A model generated the notes under the pieces. The model worked only from the letters and a program-made list of their open reading frames with translations. It ran no database searches and was not told the origin of the DNA. Shown one piece after another: positions 16,444 to 23,446 of a stretch of DNA of 24,611 nucleotides. Every line of letters begins with the position of its first letter. Position 1 is the stretch's first letter. Origin of the DNA: Pseudobacteroides sp035370245 (GTDB taxonomy: Bacteria > Bacillota > Clostridia > Acetivibrionales > DSM-2933); contig DAOOVO010000060.1 of NCBI GenBank assembly GCA_035370245.1, positions 1 to 24,611 on the forward strand, read 5' to 3'. Both the position numbers and the translations under genes were made by a program.

Positions 16444-16472
16444 ATATTCTACAAAAAAATCAAAAATCCTTT
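16444..16472 (-). promoter_or_regulatory. Sigma-H-type promoter of spoVS
   Basis: On minus AAAGGATTT (16472-16464), 11 bases, GTAGAATAT (16452-16444). Every position agrees with the B. subtilis sigma-H consensus RNAGGAWWW-N11/12-RNNGAATWW. The predicted start near 16437 gives a leader of about 26 bases holding the ribosome binding site. Confidence 0.75.
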
Positions 16473-16500
16473 TTTTTAATTCATTTTAGACAAATAATTG

Positions 16501-17286
16501 CTATTTTGGCTCAATTATTTCGGAAATTCTCCTTATGCTTGTAGTTTTTCCACTTTTTTCTTCAATATCCAACAAAACAGCATTAAATGCCACCCTGCCT
16601 TTTGCAACTTCAAATCTCTGAGGCATACCTGTAAGAAATTTTTTGATTATAATTTCCTTATTAACACCGATAATACCGTCGCAAGGTCCTGTCATTCCTA
16701 CATCGGTAATATATCCTGTCCCAAAAGGAAGAATTCGTTCATCTGCTGTCTGAACATGGGTATGTGTTCCTAAAACCGAGCTCACTCTCCCGTCCAAATA
16801 CCATGCCATTGCTGTTTTTTCAGATGTAGCTTCTGCATGAAAATCTACTATAACAACCTTAACCTCTTTTTTCACTTGCTCCAATACTCTGTCGACAGCT
16901 TTAAACGGACAATCTATATTATCCATATATATTCTGCCTAGAAGATTTATGATAGCAATTTTCCCATCTTTACCGTTTAATATGGCATAACCCTTTCCCG
17001 GTAAATCTTCAGGATAATTCGCAGGTCTTATCAGCTTATTATCACTTTCAATAAAATTTAATATCTCACTTTTTGACCATGTATGATTCCCCATGGTTAT
17101 GCCATCGACTCCGCTGTTATACAACTCCTGGGCAATTACATACGTTATTCCGCTTCCCCCGGCAGAATTTTCGCCATTAGCAATACAAAAATCAATTTCC
17201 TCTTCCTTTTTTAATTTTAATATCATTTCTTTTGCTGCTTTTCTTCCGGGACTTCCGACAATATCACCTATAAACAGAACCCTCAA
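16501..17286 (-). CDS. ymdB: YmdB-type metallophosphoesterase (TIGR00282)
   Basis: Binuclear-metal phosphodiesterase; in B. subtilis YmdB hydrolyses 2',3'- and 3',5'-cyclic nucleotides and affects biofilm and motility gene choice. 261 residues. The metal ligands seen are D8, E39, N40, N67, H68, H150, H175 and H177 (FIGD, NGEN, GNHTW, DFHAE, GTHTH), the same numbers as in B. subtilis. This register requires the TTG at 17286 as start (MRVLFIGDIVG), which has GGAGGA 6 bases upstream; the TTG at 17292 is too close to the ribosome binding site. It lies downstream of rny, past a terminator. Confidence 0.96.
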   Translation of the reverse strand: MRVLFIGDIVGSPGRKAAKEMILKLKKEEEIDFCIANGENSAGGSGITYVIAQELYNSGVDGITMGNHTWSKSEILNFIESDNKLIRPANYPEDLPGKGYAILNGKDGKIAIINLLGRIYMDNIDCPFKAVDRVLEQVKKEVKVVIVDFHAEATSEKTAMAWYLDGRVSSVLGTHTHVQTADERILPFGTGYITDVGMTGPCDGIIGVNKEIIIKKFLTGMPQRFEVAKGRVAFNAVLLDIEEKSGKTTSIRRISEIIEPK

Positions 17287-17322
17287 ACCCAATCCTCCAT
17301 TTCTACATTAAACACGTCATTG

Positions 17323-17351
17323 ATATTACATTTAACAGAGCAAAATAACAA
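17323..17351 (-). promoter_or_regulatory. Candidate promoter of ymdB
   Basis: TTGTTA (17351-17346), 17 bases, TAATAT (17328-17323) on minus, each 4 of 6 to consensus. It lies just after the rny terminator, so ymdB need not depend on read-through. Confidence 0.4.
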
Positions 17352-17365
17352 CCGCTTTAAAGCAC

Positions 17366-17389
17366 AAAAAGCGTGTTTCCACGCTTTTT
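17366..17389 (-). terminator. Terminator of rny
   Basis: Perfect 10-bp arms (AAAAAGCGTG and complement) with a 4-base loop, 18 bases after the rny stop, with flanking A5/T5 tract. It could work in both directions. Confidence 0.88.
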
Positions 17390-17406
17390 ATGTATATAAA
17401 TCTTAA

Positions 17407-18969
17407 CTATTTTGCATATTCAATAGCTCTAACTTCTCTTATTACATTCACTTTAATCTGACCCGGATACTCAAGTTCATCTTCAATCTTCTTAACTATT
17501 TCTCGAGTCATTAACACCATACCTTCGTCAGAAACATCTTCAGGCTTAACCATAATCCTTACTTCTCTACCTGCTTGAATCGCAAATGATTTTTCTACTC
17601 CATTGAAAGAATTTGCGATTTCTTCAAGCTTTTCCAACCTCTTAATGTATGATTCCAAGGTTTCTCTTCTTGCACCAGGTCTTGCTGCAGAAATTGAATC
17701 TGCTGCCTGAACAAGTACCGCTACAATTGAAGTAGCTTCTATATCTCCATGGTGAGATAAAATTGCACTTACTACATCATTATTTTCCTTGTATTTCTTT
17801 GCCAAATCGGCTCCAATAGTAACATGTGAGCCTTCGATTTCGTGGTCTACTGCTTTTCCTATATCATGCAGCAACCCCGCTCTCTTAGCAAGAGTAACAT
17901 CAACACCAAGCTCCGCTGCCATCAATCCTGCTAACTGAGCTACTTCTATGGAATGATTGAGTACATTCTGTCCGTAGCTTGTCCTAAATCTAAGCTTACC
18001 TAATAGCTTAATGACCTCAGGATGCAATCCATGTACCCCTGTTTCAAATGTTGCACGGTCACCTTCCTGACGGATTGTATTCTCAACTTCCTTCTTGGCT
18101 TTTTCAACCATTTCTTCTATTCTGGCAGGATGTATTCTTCCATCCAGAATAAGTTTTTCCAATGTTATCCTTGCAACTTCTCTTTTTATCGGATCAAAAC
18201 CTGATAAGATAACTGCTTCAGGTGTGTCATCGATGATAAGATCTATTCCTGTTAATGTTTCAAGCGTCCTGATATTACGACCTTCACGACCGATGATCCT
18301 TCCCTTCATTTCATCATTAGGTAGTGGAACTACAGATACTGTGATTTCTGAGACGTGGTCAGCAGCACATTTCTGTATTGCACAGGCAATTATATCCTTT
18401 GCCTTCTTATCCGCTTCCTCTTTTGCTTTTGCTTCAATCTCTTTTATAAGAATAGCTGCTTCGTGCTTAACTTCACTTTCAATATTCTTAAGCAAATAAT
18501 CCTTTGCCTCTTCAACTGAAAGTCCAGATATTCTCTCCAACTCTTCAATCTGCTTTTTCTGAATCTCAAGAGTTTTATCATGAAGTGATTGAACCTCTTT
18601 TGTTTTCTTGTTAAGCTGTTCATCCTTCTGCTCAAGGGCTTCCATTTTTCGATCAAGAGTCTCTTCTTTCTGCAAAAGCCTTCTTTCCAGTCTTTGAACC
18701 TCATTTCTTCTGTCTCTAATCTCTTTTTCAAGTGTTTCCTTACTTTTGTGGATCTCTTCTTTAGCTTCAAGGAGAACTTCTCTTTTTTTACTTTCGGCTT
18801 GCTTTACCGCTTCGTTAAGAATCTTAACTGCTTCGTTTTCAGCACCGCCTATTTTTTCCTCAGCCTGTTTTTTTCTATACTTAATTCCCAACTTGAAAAA
18901 TATGAATGAAGCAATTACTGCAATTACCAAACCAATTAATAAACCAATTGCTAAGTCTATGATACACAC
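17407..18969 (-). CDS. rny: Ribonuclease Y
   Basis: Membrane-tethered endoribonuclease that starts bulk mRNA decay. N-terminal span (about 4-26), long coiled coil (about 34-150), KH domain with GRIIGREG (223-230), HD domain with H368-D369 in LLHDIGKAVDH, and the conserved end REVRAIEYAK. With the GTG at 18969 counted as 1 it has 520 residues, as in B. subtilis. The start is odd: this GTG is itself the end of a 9-base AAGGAGGTG ribosome binding site. The codons at workable spacing are ATC (18963) and ATA (18960), and the next ATG is beyond residue 100. So initiation may use a rare AUC/AUA codon. First gene of the rny-ymdB-spoVS block, with promoter at 19035-19063. Confidence 0.96.
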   Translation of the reverse strand: MCIIDLAIGLLIGLVIAVIASFIFFKLGIKYRKKQAEEKIGGAENEAVKILNEAVKQAESKKREVLLEAKEEIHKSKETLEKEIRDRRNEVQRLERRLLQKEETLDRKMEALEQKDEQLNKKTKEVQSLHDKTLEIQKKQIEELERISGLSVEEAKDYLLKNIESEVKHEAAILIKEIEAKAKEEADKKAKDIIACAIQKCAADHVSEITVSVVPLPNDEMKGRIIGREGRNIRTLETLTGIDLIIDDTPEAVILSGFDPIKREVARITLEKLILDGRIHPARIEEMVEKAKKEVENTIRQEGDRATFETGVHGLHPEVIKLLGKLRFRTSYGQNVLNHSIEVAQLAGLMAAELGVDVTLAKRAGLLHDIGKAVDHEIEGSHVTIGADLAKKYKENNDVVSAILSHHGDIEATSIVAVLVQAADSISAARPGARRETLESYIKRLEKLEEIANSFNGVEKSFAIQAGREVRIMVKPEDVSDEGMVLMTREIVKKIEDELEYPGQIKVNVIREVRAIEYAK

Positions 18970-19000
18970 CTCCTTGTTATTCAGTTTTCAATGGACAGTT

Positions 19001-19026
19001 GTTAATGTGCAATATCGCCCATTAAC
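19001..19026 (-). promoter_or_regulatory. 5'-terminal hairpin of the rny leader
   Basis: GTTAATG/CATTAAC arms (7 bp) continue after one mismatch with a 2-bp GC helix and a 6-base loop. The hairpin begins within 2-3 bases of the predicted transcript start. A 5' hairpin can shield mRNA from 5' attack. Confidence 0.45.
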
Positions 19027-19034
19027 ATAAACTC

Positions 19035-19063
19035 ATTTTAAACTTTTTTAAAATTTATGTCAA
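19035..19063 (-). promoter_or_regulatory. Sigma-A promoter of rny
   Basis: TTGACA (19063-19058), 17 bases, TAAAAT (19040-19035) on minus; -35 is perfect, -10 is 5 of 6. The start near 19028 gives a leader of about 60-65 bases. Confidence 0.85.
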
Positions 19064-19109
19064 GAATCAATTCATATTTACCCTGTCCTGCGGTCCTTGA
19101 AACAAAATA

Positions 19110-19136
19110 GAGGCAGCTTTCGGTCTAAGCTGCCTC
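19110..19136 (-). terminator. Terminator of tRNA-Gln
   Basis: Perfect 10-bp GC-rich stem (GAGGCAGCTT and complement), 7-base loop, followed on minus by TATTTTGTTT. It lies 27 bases past the tRNA 3' end. Confidence 0.88.
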
Positions 19137-19163
19137 ATTTCGTTAAAGCTGTGTGAATACAGC

Positions 19164-19237
19164 TGGCTGCGGATCAAGGATTCGAACCCTGACAGACTGA
19201 TCCAGAGTCAGTTGTGCTACCATTACACAAATCCGCA
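19164..19237 (-). tRNA. tRNA-Gln (anticodon CTG)
   Basis: Cloverleaf on minus: acceptor TGCGGAT/ATCCGCA, D stem GTGT/GCAC, anticodon stem ACTGA/TCAGT with loop CTCTGGA (anticodon CTG, reads CAG), T arm CAGGG-TTCGAAT-CCTTG, discriminator G and an encoded CCA (19166-19164). The first pair is U1-A72, known as an identity element that lets GatCAB recognise Glu-tRNA(Gln). It is a single gene with its own promoter and terminator. Confidence 0.96.
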
Positions 19238-19255
19238 TTGTTCGTGACAAAGGGT

Positions 19256-19284
19256 ATTATAGCACAATAGAGGCATCAATGCAA
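19256..19284 (-). promoter_or_regulatory. Sigma-A promoter of tRNA-Gln
   Basis: TTGCAT (19284-19279), 17 bases, TATAAT (19261-19256) on minus. The predicted start near 19249 lies about 12 bases before the mature tRNA 5' end. Confidence 0.8.
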
Positions 19285-19314
19285 TACCTCTTTTTTATTT
19301 TTTCATTGTTTTTT

Positions 19315-19353
19315 TTTATATTATGCCTTTATATTATGCCTTTATATTATGCT
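19315..19353. repeat. Three tandem 13-bp repeats across the degU stop codon
   Basis: TTTATATTATGCC at 19315-19327 and 19328-19340, and a third copy at 19341-19353 with T for the last C. On minus, the degU stop TAA (19336-19334) lies in the middle copy. No clear terminator follows degU before the tRNA promoter. Confidence 0.85.
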
Positions 19354-19984
19354 TAAATGCATAAATTGCAGCTTGAGTTCTGTCGGATACATTGAGTTTC
19401 TTGAATATATTGGAAACATGATTCTTTACTGTCTTTTCGCTTATATATAGCTTTTTGGCTATTTCTTTATTTATGAGGCCTTCAGCGATTAATCCAATAA
19501 CTTCAATTTCTCTTGATGTCAATACGCTTTCTTCTTCTTTTTCCTTTACACGGGTTGACATTCTGTTGAATTCTTTGACCAATTCATTTGTCATATTAGG
19601 CTGCACGTATGTATTTCCGCTTGCCACCGTTCGAATCGCCTCAATTAAAACAGACGATTCAGCATCCTTTGAAACATATCCTTCCGCCCCAAGCTGTATC
19701 GTTTTAAACAAATATTCCCTATCCTGATGTATTGTGAGGACAACAATCCTGTACATATCATTGTCCTTTTTTAATTCCTCAATAGCCTGTAATCCGTTCA
19801 TGCCAGGCATATTTATATCCATCAGGATAACATCCGGCTTATATTGCCTTGCAAACTCAACTGCTTCTTCACCGTTTGACGCCTGGGATACAACCTCAAT
19901 ATCATTTTCAAGTTCCAGTATTTGCTTAATTCCCTGCCTCACCATATGATGGTCATCTGCAATTAAGACCTTAATTTTTTTCAT
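19334..19984 (-). CDS. DegU-like NarL-family response regulator
   Basis: 216 residues. The receiver domain has IADDHH (D10, D11), phospho-acceptor D56 (VILMDINMPGMNG), a Thr in VLTIH and Lys in VSKDAES. The LuxR-type helix-turn-helix domain (about 150-211) has LTSREIEVIGLIAEG, KEIAKKLYISEKTVKNHVSNI and DRTQAAIYAFKH. The start at 19984 has AGGGGG 7 bases upstream and overlaps the end of the kinase gene by 14 bases, so the pair is translationally coupled. The frame is open up to 19999, without a ribosome binding site. Resembles B. subtilis DegU (exoenzyme, competence and motility control), but the regulon here is unknown. Confidence 0.93.
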   Translation of the reverse strand: MKKIKVLIADDHHMVRQGIKQILELENDIEVVSQASNGEEAVEFARQYKPDVILMDINMPGMNGLQAIEELKKDNDMYRIVVLTIHQDREYLFKTIQLGAEGYVSKDAESSVLIEAIRTVASGNTYVQPNMTNELVKEFNRMSTRVKEKEEESVLTSREIEVIGLIAEGLINKEIAKKLYISEKTVKNHVSNIFKKLNVSDRTQAAIYAFKHNIKA

Positions 19985-21152
19985 CTGAATCCCCCTCATT
20001 TTGCTTTAAAGGTATCATAATGCTTAATCTAGTACCGGAACCGGCATGGGAGCTTATATTAAACTCGCCCTCTAAAAGTTCGACCCTCTCTTTCATACTA
20101 TAAAGTCCAAATCCTCCTTCAACGTCTTCATGCTTAACTTTTAATTTTTCCACATCAAAACCAACACCGTTATCAGTAATAGAAAGCCTGAGCTTATCTT
20201 CAATAAATTCAATGTTAACGGCAGCACAACTGGCTTTAGCATGTTTCCTGATATTATTTAATGCTTCCTGAACAATTCTGAAAACAGTCAGAGAAATTAC
20301 AGACCTTATTTCACATATGCTTCCCCTGGATTTAAACGTAACATCTATTTTATTTTCATCCTGAAAAGTTGATATATACCTTTGAAGAGTAGGCACAAGT
20401 CCTAAGTCATCAAGAGACATCGGTCTTAAATTGTATATTATTTTTCTTACATCAACGAGACTTTCCCTGACAATGCTTTTTAGATTCTGAAGCTCTAATC
20501 TCGCTTTCTCAATATCCACATCAATGAGTTTTTCACAAACTTCCGCTTTTAAAACAACGTTTGACATAGACTGAGCAGGACCGTCATGAATTTCTCTCGC
20601 AACTCTCTGCCGTTCATCCTCCTGTGCCTTGATAATCCTGAATCCCCACTCTTGTCTTAACTGCATATTTTCTATTTGGTTTCCCAAATTAACAAGGTCC
20701 CCACAAAGATATTCCATGGCAACACCAACATGTGCCATTAGATTATCGGCCCTTTTGATAGTCTTTAATACTTCCTTGATTCTAACTTCCAAATCATTTC
20801 TTCTTTTTATGTAATACTTTTCCTTTTCCCTCTTAATAACAAGCTCTATACGTAGATTATCGGCTTTTTCATAAGCTTGCTTTAGCTCTTCCTCCGAGAA
20901 TTTTTCAAAATTCTTATTTACAATCAAAAGTTTTTTTCTGCTGTTTTGGAGTTCTTTTTCAATTTCCTCCACCTCAATTATCAACCGTTCAGCTTCAGCT
21001 TTTAAATCTTCAAGCTCTATAACTAGATTTTTATGCTCTTTTCTGGCACTTTCGGCTATTTCACAAATCTCTTTCTTACTTCCGTTTATTGCATCAACAG
21101 TTTTTTTAATTATCTCATCCATCTTTGAAGCATCAAATTTGTAATTAGCCAT
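19971..21152 (-). CDS. DegS-like cytoplasmic sensor histidine kinase
   Basis: 393 residues with no membrane span. A long coiled coil (about 25-165) resembles the DegS sensor domain. The HisKA_3 motif DERQRVAREIHDGPAQ puts the phospho-His at H189, the same number as in B. subtilis DegS. HATPase_c has N-box RIVQEALNNIRKHA (about 292-305), G1 TDNGVGFD and G2 GGFGLYSMKERV. AAGGAGG lies 4 bases before ATG but is partly paired in a hairpin. It is 52 bases after the amidase gene and overlaps its regulator. DegS of B. subtilis is the nearest named model. Confidence 0.93.
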   Translation of the reverse strand: MANYKFDASKMDEIIKKTVDAINGSKKEICEIAESARKEHKNLVIELEDLKAEAERLIIEVEEIEKELQNSRKKLLIVNKNFEKFSEEELKQAYEKADNLRIELVIKREKEKYYIKRRNDLEVRIKEVLKTIKRADNLMAHVGVAMEYLCGDLVNLGNQIENMQLRQEWGFRIIKAQEDERQRVAREIHDGPAQSMSNVVLKAEVCEKLIDVDIEKARLELQNLKSIVRESLVDVRKIIYNLRPMSLDDLGLVPTLQRYISTFQDENKIDVTFKSRGSICEIRSVISLTVFRIVQEALNNIRKHAKASCAAVNIEFIEDKLRLSITDNGVGFDVEKLKVKHEDVEGGFGLYSMKERVELLEGEFNISSHAGSGTRLSIMIPLKQNEGDSDEKN

Positions 21153-21159
21153 AAATCCT

Positions 21160-21175
21160 CCTTAATGATTTAAGG
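21160..21175 (-). promoter_or_regulatory. Hairpin over the degS-like ribosome binding site
   Basis: In the minus-strand RNA CCTTAA and TTAAGG (4-base loop) form a stem whose 3' arm includes half of the AGGAGG. A second, exclusive pairing AAATCCT/AGGATTT would cover the other half. Either could dampen translation unless ribosomes arrive from the upstream amidase gene. Confidence 0.35.
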
Positions 21176-21204
21176 ATTTGAAATGTGCAGCTAAATTCCT
21201 TCAA

Positions 21205-22029
21205 TTAACCTTCAATAATCCATCTGTTATCCGAGTCCTTTTTTACATTCATCTCATCTAAAGCCCTTTTAACCGCTTTATGCAGTGCTACAGCCGTTTC
21301 CTGTCTGAAGGATTCGGTACTAAGCTTGCTTCTGTCGCTATAATTGGATATATATCCAATTTCTGCAATTACAGCTGCCATTTTTGTTCTTCGTAAAACA
21401 GAAAGATTCGGTCTTGCAATTATCCCGTTATCTACTGTACCAAGGCGTTTAACAAGCTCCTCCTGAACAATTTGTGCAAATCTTTCACCGTTTATTTTTC
21501 CGTTTTCAATACTTCCTCCGGGACAGTAAAGCGTCTCAGTTCCTTTATAGTTCGGACTGTCCGGCATATTGTTATTGTGAATGCTTATAAACAATGTCGC
21601 ATCCTTTTCATTTGCCAGGTCGGACCTCTCTCTCAGCCCCACAAATACATCATCTTTTCTTGTATATATGATTTTGTATCCGTCTTTCTCCAATAAATCA
21701 CCTAATCGTAATGAAATATCAAGATTCAATTTTTTTTCATAAATATTGCCGTAATATGTTCCCAAATCATCCCCACCGTGACCCGGATCTATGACTATAA
21801 GCACTTCTTTTTTCGCAGGTGTAGGTGTTGGCTGCACTACGGCCTTGGTACTTTTATCCCGAACATTTTTTGATTGTATTTTATTTTCTTTTTCGTTAAA
21901 TGTAGGAGATTCCGAATTCATAATATATTTATTGAAAAAAAAGGCAGTATTCAAAATTACAAATAAAACCGACAGTAACACTATCAGCGATTTAACAAAC
22001 AGGGGTTTTTTAATAAAAAATTTTTTCAT
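21205..22029 (-). CDS. Membrane-anchored N-acetylmuramoyl-L-alanine amidase (Amidase_3)
   Basis: Zinc amidase that cuts the bond between muramic acid and stem peptide. 274 residues: a short basic cytoplasmic end, a signal anchor (about 13-33), a Pro/Thr/Lys linker (40-74) and an Amidase_3 domain (75-257). Zinc ligands are H84 (IDPGHGG), E98 (IYEKKLNLD) and H151 (FISIHNN); catalytic E223 is in IAEIGYISN. Start ATG 22029 has AAAGGTG 6 bases upstream, better than GTG 22038. It follows gpr, in the place that spoIIP takes in B. subtilis, and is CwlD-like in size. Its role in cortex modification versus vegetative autolysis cannot be settled here. Confidence 0.92.
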   Translation of the reverse strand: MKKFFIKKPLFVKSLIVLLSVLFVILNTAFFFNKYIMNSESPTFNEKENKIQSKNVRDKSTKAVVQPTPTPAKKEVLIVIDPGHGGDDLGTYYGNIYEKKLNLDISLRLGDLLEKDGYKIIYTRKDDVFVGLRERSDLANEKDATLFISIHNNNMPDSPNYKGTETLYCPGGSIENGKINGERFAQIVQEELVKRLGTVDNGIIARPNLSVLRRTKMAAVIAEIGYISNYSDRSKLSTESFRQETAVALHKAVKRALDEMNVKKDSDNRWIIEG

Positions 22030-22122
22030 TAGTTTCACCTTTATTATTGATTTATTTTAAGAAAATTAATTGATAATTTTTAACACCGGATTATTATAGA
22101 TTACATATTAGTTTTAATATAA

Positions 22123-22150
22123 TTATCGGCTTTTTTTGTTATAAAATCTA
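22123..22150 (-). promoter_or_regulatory. Sigma-D-like promoter of the amidase gene
   Basis: On minus GCCGATAA (22130-22123) is an exact sigma-D -10. TAGA lies 16 bases upstream (consensus TAAA at 15). In B. subtilis several autolysins use sigma-D. The leader would be about 87 bases. Confidence 0.4.
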
Positions 22151-22209
22151 GCTGTATAAAATACCTTACATACCTAAATTTATAAAAAACAAAACGATCT
22201 TTATGTACA

Positions 22210-22240
22210 TTATGGTGCCATTAAAAATGGAACACCATAA
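22210..22240 (-). terminator. Stem-loop downstream of gpr
   Basis: TTATGGTG/CACCATAA (8 bp) stacked on CCATT/AATGG (5 bp), with a 2-base bulge and a 3-base loop. A T-rich stretch follows on minus only after about 17 bases, so termination may be partial. Confidence 0.6.
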
Positions 22241-22292
22241 TTCAAATATTAATATCAATTACCTTAATTTAAATTCTTAATGCATAATTTTT

Positions 22293-23291
22293 CTAATGCA
22301 CATACCTATTCACATCGCTTAATGTAATGCCTTCATGAAGGGCTATATTGATTCCGTTGGCAATAACCTTTGATATCCTTTCAATTATATCATCAATTTC
22401 CTTTGGTGTTACAATAAGGTTTCCCACATAAGGCTCCAATACTTCCCTAATGAGCATATGTTTTTCATTTCTGTCAATCTCATTTAGCATATTATAAAAC
22501 TCTGTGCCTTTAGTTGTATGTTTTATAAGGCTGTCCATAGCCATATCTATGGCATCGTTTGCAATAGTAGCAGCTTCAACGACAGTAGGAACCCCGACTG
22601 CAATTACCGGAACCCCCATAGTTGCCTTAGAAAGCTCCATTCTTTTATTACCGACTCCCGAACCGGGTGAAATACCGGTATCTGCAATTTGAATTGTTGT
22701 GCTCATGCGCTCTGTTTTTCTTGATGCTAAAGCATCAATAGCTATTATGAGCTCGGGCTTTACTTTGTCAACAATTCCTTTTATTATCTCACCCGTTTCT
22801 ATACCTGTTATACCTAGCACTCCAGGTGCTACGGCACATACAGGCCTTACTCCGTCTTCAACCTGTTCAGGAACATATTCCAATAAGTGCCTTGTAACCA
22901 TAAGGCTCGACACCACCTTCGGTCCTAATGCGTCCGGTGTTACATTCCAGTTTCCGAGACCTACTACAAGTACAGTTGAATTTTTACCTAAATTCACAAG
23001 CTTTTGGAGCTCTTTTGAAAACTCCCTGCTGGCTTCCTCAACAAGGTCCTGATCATTCTCCCTAAGCCTCGGTACTTCAAGAGTAATATAGTTACCCATC
23101 GGTTTTCCTATTGATTCTTCTCCCATAGGAGATGTAACCTTTACTCTTGTTATCTTGATATCATCAGTACCGTCATTCTCAACTTCTACACCTGGAGTAT
23201 GTTCAGCCCCTTGATTCTCATTTACGGATGATTGCTTAATAAATAATTCATTTGCTTCTAAGGCCAAATCAGTCCTTATGCTTCTATTCAT
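22293..23291 (-). CDS. gpr: Germination protease (spore protease)
   Basis: Aspartic-type A25 peptidase that degrades small acid-soluble spore proteins during germination; it is made as a zymogen in the forespore. 332 residues. The N-terminal RTDLALEANE matches the autoprocessing site region of the Bacillus enzyme. Family motifs: LVVGLGNWNVTPDALGP, CAVAPGVLGITGIETGE, IAIDALASRKTERMSTTIQI and DTGISPGSGVGNKR. Start ATG 23291 has AGGAGG 9 bases upstream; the longer frame from 23345 would begin ahead of the forespore promoter, so it is rejected. Divergent from rpsT, an order conserved in Firmicutes neighbourhoods. Confidence 0.97.
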   Translation of the reverse strand: MNRSIRTDLALEANELFIKQSSVNENQGAEHTPGVEVENDGTDDIKITRVKVTSPMGEESIGKPMGNYITLEVPRLRENDQDLVEEASREFSKELQKLVNLGKNSTVLVVGLGNWNVTPDALGPKVVSSLMVTRHLLEYVPEQVEDGVRPVCAVAPGVLGITGIETGEIIKGIVDKVKPELIIAIDALASRKTERMSTTIQIADTGISPGSGVGNKRMELSKATMGVPVIAVGVPTVVEAATIANDAIDMAMDSLIKHTTKGTEFYNMLNEIDRNEKHMLIREVLEPYVGNLIVTPKEIDDIIERISKVIANGINIALHEGITLSDVNRYVH

Positions 23292-23311
23292 AAATAAAAC
23301 CTCCTTGTTAA

Positions 23312-23341
23312 TATTTTTTCCTTGCACAGTGGTTTCAATAC
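23312..23341 (-). promoter_or_regulatory. Sigma-F/G-type promoter of gpr
   Basis: On minus GTATT (23341-23337), 15 bases, GGAAAAAATA (23321-23312). The -10 fits GGNNANAHTR fully, and the -35 fits GYATA in 4 of 5. The start near 23305 falls right at the ribosome binding site, which gives a very short leader. Confidence 0.6.
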
Positions 23342-23382
23342 CCATTTTAAGTATAATTATTTAAAACTTTTGATAAATACCC

Positions 23383-23411
23383 TTGCATTTATAATTTTTT
23401 CGTGGTACAAT
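23383..23411 (+). promoter_or_regulatory. Sigma-A promoter of rpsT
   Basis: TTGCAT (23383-23388), 17 bases, TACAAT (23406-23411), with TGG before the -10. The start near 23418 leaves a leader of about 30 bases. Confidence 0.8.
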
Positions 23412-23446
23412 ACTTCATGGTTATTAACTCGCAGGAGGTGAAAGGT

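Noticed and set aside
18444..18770. Alternative frame of 108 codons within rny on the same strand
   Set aside because: It overlaps the RNase Y coiled coil in another frame and is a Lys/Arg-rich shadow.
19271..19303. AGAGG/CCTCT hairpin with T-run as a plus-strand terminator
   Set aside because: No plus-strand gene lies upstream, and the bases belong to the tRNA-Gln promoter on minus.
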